Made by a program: the position numbers and the translations under genes
Notes under the pieces: generated by a model
Database searches by the model: none
The model's input: only the letters and a program-made list of their open reading frames with translations
What the model was told of the DNA's origin: nothing
In this document: positions 17,264-24,427 of the stretch, piece after piece
Position numbering within the stretch: the stretch's first letter is position 1
Layout: every line of letters begins with the position of its first letter
NCBI GenBank assembly: GCA_016744855.1
Contig: JADGDO010000002.1
Span: forward strand, 306,160-338,176
Reading direction: 5' to 3'
Source of the DNA: Candidatus Fermentibacteraceae bacterium
GTDB lineage: Bacteria > Fermentibacterota > Fermentibacteria > Fermentibacterales > JCC-6
DNA: 32,017 nucleotides

Positions 17264-20088
17264 TATCAGACATGGCTATTCGCGAAGCAATCAGAAACGA
17301 AAACAGCAGAAGCGTTGTAGTTGAAGCGAGTGCCGGAACAGGTAAAACCACCCTTCTAACCGACAGAGTGAAAGTGCTGGTTGAAAACGGCATTCCGCTG
17401 GAAAAGCTTGCTATTGTCACCTTCACCGAGGCCGCCGCCAGTGAGCTAAGAGCCAGAATAAGAGAGAAGCTTTCGACGAAGCAAAAACGAAACATGGATC
17501 AGACCTGGATTACAACCATCCATGGATTCGCTTCGAGAATCCTCCGGGAATACTTCCATCTTTGCGACGGGGCTCCGGAGTTTTCAATGGAGGCGGAACA
17601 CTTCAGCAAGTCAGAGATGGAAATCCATTGGGATCTTTTTCTTACGGATGCCGCTTCCGACATTCTAACAGACTCCGCTGAATCACTGAAAAAGCCCGGT
17701 AGTGCAAAGCTCCTGGGAATCGCCGGGGAAATCGAGAACTTCAGATGGTTTACCGATTCCTCTCCTCTGGGAGATACTGCAGCTGAACTGGAGGAAACTC
17801 TCAGCTTCTGGCGGCAGAAAATAGAATCTCTTATTCCCCTCTGTTCAAACAAGGCAGACAAATTGCTGGTAAAGATAGAGAAGGCAAAAGATTCTTTCGA
17901 CACAGGTATTCCTTCCAAGATAAACCGCCAGGGTGGTACAGCAGCTAACTGGGGTGGCAAGGAAAGTCTTTCCGAGGTGAAAGAGATTCTCGAGGAGTAC
18001 AACAAGGCCGGAGTAAATCTTTTTAAGGGTTATACAGCAATGCTCCCACTGCTTCCAGCTCTCAACAAGCTTGTTATTCCATTTGTTAACAGAATGCGAT
18101 CTATCTGGGACAGCGACCCGACAAGGCTCTCATTCGATGATCTTCTTTATCGGGCATACTCGGCAGTCTCCCGCTCTCCCGAGCTCAGACACGAGTTGAA
18201 TGAGAGGTTCAGCCATATCTTCATAGATGAGTTCCAGGATACCAGTCTGGTACAGGTAAAGCTGTTTACCAATCTACTGGAAGAGTCAGGAATCAAGAAC
18301 AAACTAACTGTGGTTGGAGACCCCAAGCAGTCTATTTTCGGCTGGCGCTCTGCCGACATAGAAACCTACAAAGACACACTTGATAAACTGGAGAAGGGCC
18401 ATGCTCTCTCTGAAACAATAGTAGTAAATTTTCGAAGTGAAGCCTCTGTAGTTAATTTTGTCAATTCCTTCGGACAAGCTCTTTTCAGCGGAATCCCCCC
18501 CGAGGAAGCTCCTTTTTCCTGTAGCTACAGCCCGATTGAAACAAGGCCTGACGCCGTAGAGGGAGACGGAGTAACAGTCCACAGACTCCCGAAAGTTGGG
18601 GCAGATCGGATGGCAGAAATAGAGGCGGCAAGGATCGCTGACCTTATCGAAGATCCTGAGTCGACAGCCATTCTGTTCAGAACAGGAACCCATCTCGACG
18701 CTCTTGTTCAGGAGCTGGACAAGAAGGGAATTCCCTACAGAGTTATAGCCAGACGCGATTTCCACAAGAGGAAGGAAGTAGAAGACACTGCAAATCTCCT
18801 GCGAGCTATCCTGGCCCCTTCAGACAAGTTTGCTCTTACGGCAACCTACAGGTCCATTTACTTCGGAATTAATGACAGAGACATCACCCTATGGCGCTCT
18901 GCATCGAAGCCGGAATCTATTAGGAAAGCGGATGACCTTCTGGAACAGCTGAGGAAGGTAAGCCGGACTCTTCCACCGGGACATTTCATGGAAACGGTTT
19001 TCAGGAATACCTGCCTGCTTGCTGCAATCCGGGAAAGTGGTTTCCAGGTGACAAGAAGACTGGGTAACCTCAGGTTCATTCTGGAAACAGCACACAAGTC
19101 AACCTGTTATGCTCTTCTTCTTGAAACCCTTACCGGTTCCGCTCCTTTAAGTGCAGAAGAGCCTTCAGCTCCCCCGGAAAGTAATTCAGGAGTTGTTACA
19201 CTCACAACCATTCACCGGGCAAAAGGGCTGGCATGGAAACATGTGATACTGACCAATCCGGGCAGTTCATTCAGGAACACAAACCCCTCTGTACTGGCTA
19301 ACTCCCGCGATCTGACAGCAGGAATTAAAATAGCAGACGGATTCTCTGCATACTACCAGCATCTCTCAGAGAGAGAAAAAGCAAGAAGCCGTGCCGAATA
19401 CAGAAGACTGCTCTACGTTGCCGTAACCAGACCCCGTACAAAGTTGGATATTTTTCTTCCTGAGACGGTTAAAGACGGTTCACCTGCCGGTATAATGAGC
19501 AGTGCTCTCGAAGCAGCTGCAGGACTTTATAAAAACGAGATTGTACCCGAATCGGAACCCACTTCCAGCCCAGCATTCGAGAGCCGTAAGCCTCTTCCCA
19601 AAGGTGAACCTGACAAATTCAGCCAGCTCTATCCTGAGGCATTACCGGTCATTGAAAAGCAACGGGAAAAACAAATGCTTCTGGGTACAGAAGTTCATTC
19701 CATACTGGAATTCATCGATTTCGAAAATCCTGAACTCTGGCTTAAGAACAACAAAATTGAGCTGCACAATTCACTCGAGTTTCCGGAGGAAGCAGCCAGT
19801 CTAGCCATGAATTTCTTCCAGATATATAACCTTGAAGGAGCAGAGATACTGGGCAGAGAATATCCCATTCTGGTGAACGGAAGCCAGTACTACATAGATC
19901 TGTTGCTTAAAAGAAATGGAATTCTCGAGGTGATCGACTACAAAACAGACAGGGATGACCCTGATAAAAAAACTGAAGACTATCGGGACAAACAGCTTCT
20001 CTATAAAGACTCTCTCAGAAAGCTCACGGGCAGGGAAGTATCAGCAAAACTGGTATTTCTTCACCACGGTGTGGTAAGGGAGATATAG
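17260..20088 (+). CDS. AddA-like UvrD-family helicase-nuclease
   Basis: The protein has 942 residues. All superfamily I helicase motifs are present: Walker A EASAGTGKTT (about 22-31), DEFQDT (Asp323), GDPKQSIFGWRSAD, VVNFRS, TLTTIHRAKGLAWKHV and RRLLYVAVTRPRTKL. A C-terminal RecB-type nuclease follows, with LGTEVHSILE, YIDLLL, VIDYKTD (Asp893, Lys895) and QLLYKDSL. It should be the ATP-driven motor plus one nuclease of an AddAB-type complex that unwinds and degrades broken ends for RecA loading; the neighbour supplies the second nuclease. At 942 residues it is shorter than B. subtilis AddA (about 1230). Its ATG overlaps the preceding TGA, giving coupled translation and balanced subunits. A strong terminator begins 2 nt after the TAG stop. 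Confidence 0.92.
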   Translation: MISDMAIREAIRNENSRSVVVEASAGTGKTTLLTDRVKVLVENGIPLEKLAIVTFTEAAASELRARIREKLSTKQKRNMDQTWITTIHGFASRILREYFHLCDGAPEFSMEAEHFSKSEMEIHWDLFLTDAASDILTDSAESLKKPGSAKLLGIAGEIENFRWFTDSSPLGDTAAELEETLSFWRQKIESLIPLCSNKADKLLVKIEKAKDSFDTGIPSKINRQGGTAANWGGKESLSEVKEILEEYNKAGVNLFKGYTAMLPLLPALNKLVIPFVNRMRSIWDSDPTRLSFDDLLYRAYSAVSRSPELRHELNERFSHIFIDEFQDTSLVQVKLFTNLLEESGIKNKLTVVGDPKQSIFGWRSADIETYKDTLDKLEKGHALSETIVVNFRSEASVVNFVNSFGQALFSGIPPEEAPFSCSYSPIETRPDAVEGDGVTVHRLPKVGADRMAEIEAARIADLIEDPESTAILFRTGTHLDALVQELDKKGIPYRVIARRDFHKRKEVEDTANLLRAILAPSDKFALTATYRSIYFGINDRDITLWRSASKPESIRKADDLLEQLRKVSRTLPPGHFMETVFRNTCLLAAIRESGFQVTRRLGNLRFILETAHKSTCYALLLETLTGSAPLSAEEPSAPPESNSGVVTLTTIHRAKGLAWKHVILTNPGSSFRNTNPSVLANSRDLTAGIKIADGFSAYYQHLSEREKARSRAEYRRLLYVAVTRPRTKLDIFLPETVKDGSPAGIMSSALEAAAGLYKNEIVPESEPTSSPAFESRKPLPKGEPDKFSQLYPEALPVIEKQREKQMLLGTEVHSILEFIDFENPELWLKNNKIELHNSLEFPEEAASLAMNFFQIYNLEGAEILGREYPILVNGSQYYIDLLLKRNGILEVIDYKTDRDDPDKKTEDYRDKQLLYKDSLRKLTGREVSAKLVFLHHGVVREI

Positions 20089-20090
20089 AA

Positions 20091-20126
20091 GAGGCCCGGA
20101 GACAAGCTCCGGGCCTCTTTTAATTT
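20091..20126. terminator. Intrinsic terminator of the helicase-nuclease operon
   Basis: GAGGCCCGGAG (20091-20101) pairs perfectly with CTCCGGGCCTC (20107-20117) around a 5-nt loop and is followed by TTTTAATTT. It serves the plus-strand operon and lies between two convergent genes, so it may also act on the minus strand. Confidence 0.9.
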
Positions 20127-20132
20127 CGCTAA

Positions 20133-21683
20133 CTACAGATCAATAGGCGCTGTGTCGTCTCTGTTGCTCGCCTGAACCGGTCTTGCAACAAAATAAACCT
20201 CATCACTTATGTCACCACCGGAATAGGCTTCCAGATCAATATCCCATTCTCCGGAGTTTGCTCTGGTGCATTCTATTTCCAGGTATGGGTTGAAATCCCC
20301 ACCATCATCATCACTGAAGTATTCTTCACCGTTTCTGTCAACTACTGTCAGCGTCAGATCGATATCACTTTCAGCGAATATCTCGTAGGTATTTCCGGAC
20401 TCAAACATTACGCTCATGTAGACGTTGGAATGCATCATGAAGGTGTCTTCCACTGGTGCAGCCCAGGTCTCACGAACGATGGGAGCATCCATTAGGTAAC
20501 GGAAGTCTACATAACCGGTACTACTGTCACTGTATGGAACTACAATAGCACTGTAAGAGCCGGGGGCAAGCGTAAGAATAAGCTGAGGATCAAGACCCTC
20601 AGGACCGTCATCATTGTATTCAATTAACACGAAATCCTCGTCGATAATGGCAAGTTTAGTGTCATCAATACAGCTTACATCAAAGATGTATTCTCCATCT
20701 TCCTCTATCTCAAATTCGAAAACAAGAGCCTGCTCTTCTGGGTAAATACCGTAGTAATCTCCGGCATCATGCCAGTAATTCATAACCAGAGCACCCTCGC
20801 GGAATTCTCCACCAAACCATGTGTTCATCTCATCGACTTCAATAATTTCAATGGACATGTCATCGGGATCAAGTTCGGTTACTGTGATCAGTAATTCGGC
20901 ATCATCAGATCCGCTGTATGTGTCAACAACAACAAGGTAATCTCCTGAATCAATCATTCCTGAGAATACAGGGTTGATACCGTCGGTGTCATCGTCGTAA
21001 TCGATATACTCGAGGTCATCTCCATCTACCATGAGGACAGCCATAACACAATCAAGATCTGACTCAACTGCGATTTTTATCCAGGTTTCTCCTCTGACAG
21101 AAAGAGGGAAAACACGGCATGTTTCCCAACTATCGCGGTAGAGATCATTGATATCACCGAGTAAATCATCCCATTGCTCGTTCTCTTTGTCATCAAGGAT
21201 GAAAGATTCATTTTCTTCGTCAATCTCAAGTGCCCAGGCATAGTCATCTGCTTCATCGAGTTCAAGAACAAACTCGCCATCTTCACCTGAAATATCGAAG
21301 ACAATAACCTTCGCGCCTTCAGGTACAGCATCGAGTGAGACAAAAGCATCAAGCTCTTCGTCCCAGTCATCACCAACGGCAACAACATTACCCTCGGCAT
21401 CAACAACAACCATAACCGGGTCAATATCATCTGCCTCAACAAACAGTGAAACACCGTCTCCTGATTTAAGGGCAAATTCCAGTGCAGGCCAGTCATCTTC
21501 AACGGCTATACCGGTTACCAGCAATACTTCTTCAGCGTTGGGAAGAAGATCTTCTAAATCTACTCCGGTTTCAAGATCAGCTTCGACGACATCTCCGGCT
21601 CCAAGACCGCCTCCACCAAGGAGTGCGCATCCTGCAGTGCCTATAAGCAATGCTGCCAAAATTAGGATTATCTTTTTTTCCAC
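20133..21683 (-). CDS. Acidic lipoprotein with four PPC-like domains
   Basis: The protein has 516 residues. The start is GTG at 21683, with AAAGGGG 5 nt upstream, giving MEKKIILILAALLIGTAGC; a TTG 24 nt upstream would put the ribosome binding site inside the gene. The lipobox is IGTAGC. The mature protein consists of about four repeats of roughly 110 residues resembling bacterial pre-peptidase C-terminal (PPC) beta-sandwiches. Each has a strand with a D-rich turn (IDYDDDTDGINP, IEYNDDGPEGLDP, FSDDDGGDFNP) followed by a glycine-rich strand such as SGDYLVVVDTYSG. Asp and Glu are extremely frequent, so it is highly acidic and likely binds calcium or other cations at these turns (inference). No catalytic domain is seen. 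The gene is between a convergent helicase and a peptidase in the same direction. Confidence 0.8.
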   Translation of the reverse strand: MEKKIILILAALLIGTAGCALLGGGGLGAGDVVEADLETGVDLEDLLPNAEEVLLVTGIAVEDDWPALEFALKSGDGVSLFVEADDIDPVMVVVDAEGNVVAVGDDWDEELDAFVSLDAVPEGAKVIVFDISGEDGEFVLELDEADDYAWALEIDEENESFILDDKENEQWDDLLGDINDLYRDSWETCRVFPLSVRGETWIKIAVESDLDCVMAVLMVDGDDLEYIDYDDDTDGINPVFSGMIDSGDYLVVVDTYSGSDDAELLITVTELDPDDMSIEIIEVDEMNTWFGGEFREGALVMNYWHDAGDYYGIYPEEQALVFEFEIEEDGEYIFDVSCIDDTKLAIIDEDFVLIEYNDDGPEGLDPQLILTLAPGSYSAIVVPYSDSSTGYVDFRYLMDAPIVRETWAAPVEDTFMMHSNVYMSVMFESGNTYEIFAESDIDLTLTVVDRNGEEYFSDDDGGDFNPYLEIECTRANSGEWDIDLEAYSGGDISDEVYFVARPVQASNRDDTAPIDL

Positions 21684-21915
21684 TTTTTCCCCTTTCGTAC
21701 AAAACAAGTTTTCATGCCAACAAGAAACATATACCTATGGGATACATATTACATTCCATTACGAAGTACACCGCCTCTAATATAAGAAAAACAGGGTCTG
21801 CAAAAACTGGATACTTCCTACTGTTCTAGAGTCTTTTCTATCGGGCAACCGCAGGAGAGCAGGAAGAGAAGCAGGTTCCCTGAAATGATATGCTGATGTG
21901 CCTTGCTACTACAAC

Positions 21916-21952
21916 AAAAAAGGGGCAAAACCGGATTATCCGGTTTTGCCCC
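21916..21952 (-). terminator. Intrinsic terminator of the C25 peptidase gene
   Basis: On the minus strand GGGGCAAAACCGGAT and ATCCGGTTTTGCCCC form a near-perfect 15-bp inverted repeat with a very short loop, followed by TTTTTTG. It lies 18 nt beyond the peptidase stop codon. Confidence 0.9.
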
Positions 21953-21969
21953 CAGTATAAAACTAACCT

Positions 21970-23910
21970 TTACTTTATTACACTAACTCTGGAAGTAGCA
22001 ATGTTACTTCCCTGAGTAAGACGCATGAAGTAAACACCAGTTGACATGGAGCTTGTGTCCCATGTGAACATGGCTGAACCACTGAGGTTTTCCTGGAAAG
22101 GTGTATCGATAACACGACCGAAGACATCAAAGATCTCAAGAGTCGCAGGACCGCTAACACCTGTAAGTGTTACTGGAATGCTGCCATAAGCAGGATTCAC
22201 TGTAGCAACAGAGATAAGGGAATTAACTACGTCGGAATTCTGTGTTTCAATACCTGTCATAGGCCAGGTCTTCATATAAACACTAGGATCACCGAAGAGT
22301 GTGTAGGCTTCGTAGTAATACTGTGTTCTTCCGCCACCACTGTAGGCAGCGTAAACAGCCATAAGACCCTGATTCAGGAATCCCTTTGGCCAGTAAACAT
22401 CATTACCGATGAATGCTTCGTACTCGCCTCTTTCCTGGTAATCATCTTCATCCCAGTAGGAGCTGGGTACGGAACCCCAGAACCAGAGACCACCCTTATT
22501 AGCTGTTCTGGTCCATGTTTCACCCCAGCAGGTTGCTGTTCCGAAATCACCAGTGTTGCATGCGTGGCTCAAAACACCCGGGAACATTCCATCATTGGTA
22601 AGCTGGTTGAAACTGCTTGAGCCAAAACTCATGTCTGCCCAGCTGGTTGCGGAACCATGACCGCTGAAGGTAAGCATGGAAAGGCCACCATTAATTGCAG
22701 TTACCGCATTTGAAGCAGTGCCGCCCTGTGAAGGGTAAACCTTTATACTGTTGTATCCCAGTGGATCGAGATAGGTTTCGATACAGTAGTTGTGTGTACC
22801 TTCAGAAATATTGGAGTTGTCACTGGAAGCTATGAAAAGTGCATTCTGCACCCAGTCCTGAACACCAACACTGTTTTCATAGTCTATAACTCTCTGGGCC
22901 ATAAGCATGGCTTCACCAGTAGTTGTAACACTGAAACGGCCGAGGAATGCGTCTGGAATCCATCCGCCATCATCGAGACATGCGTAGTATAGATCAGTTA
23001 CACCACTGTAGGTTGTAGCTGTTCCACCGGGAAGGAATCCTGTGTCACCAACGAGAAGAACGTATACTGTTCCCGCGGTGATAGCATCCTGGATGTATGC
23101 CTTAATCTCGGCTTCTGTTGAACCGGAAACGGAAAGGTCAACCATAGTTACATCATTGCCAAGAGCCTCTTTGTGAGTAACAAAGGCATCCATTCCGGTA
23201 GTGACAAAGTCACTGTGCCCGATGATGAGGTACTTGCCTGGACCTGTATCCATACCAACCTCGAAAGTACCGTAGTTCTCAACGGTGCTGCTGAGGATAG
23301 ACTCATATTCCGCACAAGCAAGCCTTGAAGCCTGATCGTAAGAAGCAGCAAGGTCGCCACCCTGGAATTCAAGTGTGATTTCAGCATCTGCAAGATGAGA
23401 GAAGTTTGCCTGAGCTGAGTTCCAGCGGACAGGTGTTACTTCAACGAGTGCGAGGTTACGTCCGCGCATACCACCGACATAAACAATGTTTACCCAGCTC
23501 TGCGGATATGCAGTTCCGGCACTGTAAACGTCTGAATCAAAAGAAAGTACATATGAGTCTCTTGCCTCATTTTTGGAAACACTTTCAATTGCAGGAACAA
23601 CGGCAGGACCGTTGTAAGCAATTGATTCAATGCTTTCATTGGAAACAGTAGCTATTACTTCTGCTCCAATTGGAATTTCTATCCAGGTTCTGAAAACTGG
23701 AAGAGCTGGGAATCCTGCTTCAGCAAGGTTCTCTGCGCCATCGATGCTAACTTTGGTAAATTCTGTTCCCTGAAGAACAACTGACCCGAACTCAGGCGCA
23801 GGAGCGCTGAGATCAAGGGTAAGACCTGCTTCAGAAGACTGCACCATAGTGAGCCCGGCAGCGAAGGAAACACAAGCGAAAACACTAATCAAAAGAAATG
23901 CTGTTTTCAT
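21970..23910 (-). CDS. Secreted C25 (gingipain-family) cysteine peptidase with T9SS-type tail
   Basis: The protein has 646 residues: signal peptide (about 1-19, MKTAFLLISVFACVSFAAG), a propeptide-like beta region (about 20-215), then a gingipain-type caspase-fold catalytic domain. The catalytic pair is visible: His418 in FSGHGSATSW and Cys451 in SHACNTGDF. The 33-residue spacing equals that of RgpB (His211/Cys244). LYYACLDDGGWIPDAFLGRF and LFGDPSVYM are also family blocks. The last 80 residues (SVATVNPAYGS, LEIFDVFGRVI, FTWDTSSMSTGVYFMRL, ending VSVIK) form a type A T9SS C-terminal sorting domain, so surface attachment or release is expected. ATG has AGGAGG 4 nt upstream. The divergent neighbour is a small cupin; the two share a 110-nt AT-rich region. 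P1 specificity cannot be told. Confidence 0.92.
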   Translation of the reverse strand: MKTAFLLISVFACVSFAAGLTMVQSSEAGLTLDLSAPAPEFGSVVLQGTEFTKVSIDGAENLAEAGFPALPVFRTWIEIPIGAEVIATVSNESIESIAYNGPAVVPAIESVSKNEARDSYVLSFDSDVYSAGTAYPQSWVNIVYVGGMRGRNLALVEVTPVRWNSAQANFSHLADAEITLEFQGGDLAASYDQASRLACAEYESILSSTVENYGTFEVGMDTGPGKYLIIGHSDFVTTGMDAFVTHKEALGNDVTMVDLSVSGSTEAEIKAYIQDAITAGTVYVLLVGDTGFLPGGTATTYSGVTDLYYACLDDGGWIPDAFLGRFSVTTTGEAMLMAQRVIDYENSVGVQDWVQNALFIASSDNSNISEGTHNYCIETYLDPLGYNSIKVYPSQGGTASNAVTAINGGLSMLTFSGHGSATSWADMSFGSSSFNQLTNDGMFPGVLSHACNTGDFGTATCWGETWTRTANKGGLWFWGSVPSSYWDEDDYQERGEYEAFIGNDVYWPKGFLNQGLMAVYAAYSGGGRTQYYYEAYTLFGDPSVYMKTWPMTGIETQNSDVVNSLISVATVNPAYGSIPVTLTGVSGPATLEIFDVFGRVIDTPFQENLSGSAMFTWDTSSMSTGVYFMRLTQGSNIATSRVSVIK

Positions 23911-24020
23911 CTTTCCTCCTGTTGGGTTTCTATTTACACCATACGACTCGTTGCTTATCTATATATATATACCAGTGGGGTAAGATAGTTTTTTGTAACT
24001 CCGGAGTAAAGGAGACCAAT
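23911..24020. promoter_or_regulatory. Divergent intergenic region, likely promoters
   Basis: 110 nt between the start codons of the C25 peptidase and the cupin. It includes a (TA)n tract around 23959-23972 and ribosome binding sites at both ends. Promoters for both genes should be here, but no pair of hexamers with correct spacing is convincing. Confidence 0.4.
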
Positions 24021-24356
24021 TTGGCAGTTATTACCAGAACTCCAAGGGAGAAGCGTATAAAGGAGAGCGGAGCCCGCGGTATAAAGGAAGCTTTACTTAC
24101 CGGACCTGCTTCAGGCAGTAACAGATTTACAGTGAAGAAAATTGTGCTGGACCCTGACGGGTGTACCGCGCGAACCAGTTTCGATCGAACAGTCTTTTAT
24201 TTCATCCATAATGGAAGAATATCAATAAGCCACGACAACGGAGAGCTTGACCTTCTCTCACCCGGCGATACAGCAACCGTACACGCTGATGAAATACACC
24301 ATCTGCACAATGTCGACAAACTCAAGGCCGTTGTTATCATAGTAGCGCCTCAGTAA
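24021..24356 (+). CDS. Small cupin-domain protein
   Basis: The protein has 111 residues. The start is TTG at 24021, with AAAGGAG 6 nt upstream, giving MAVITRTPREKR. The upstream reading (from 23898) would run through the divergent promoter region and has no ribosome binding site. Residues about 55-110 form a single cupin barrel: VFYFIHNGRISISHDNGEL, LLSPGDTATVHADEIHHLHN and VVIIVAPQ. The second cupin motif with its His is recognisable; the first lacks the usual HxH, so metal binding is uncertain. The basic first 30 residues are unlike a signal peptide. It lies 71 nt before the patatin-Omp85 gene. The function is unknown; it may be a ligand-binding or isomerase-like protein. Confidence 0.72.
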   Translation: MAVITRTPREKRIKESGARGIKEALLTGPASGSNRFTVKKIVLDPDGCTARTSFDRTVFYFIHNGRISISHDNGELDLLSPGDTATVHADEIHHLHNVDKLKAVVIIVAPQ

Positions 24357-24427
24357 TCTATTTGTAATAATAGAACCTATACTAACTCTGCTCATTATTC
24401 TCAAAGAAGAAAGCCTGAGGTATCTGA

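Noticed and set aside
23955-23975. (TA)n tract as a defined -10 element
   Set aside because: No -35 with 16-18 nt spacing on either strand is convincing, so only a general promoter region is reported.
23898-24020. N-terminal extension of the cupin from ATG 23898
   Set aside because: It would cross the divergent promoter region; a strong AAAGGAG directly precedes TTG 24021.
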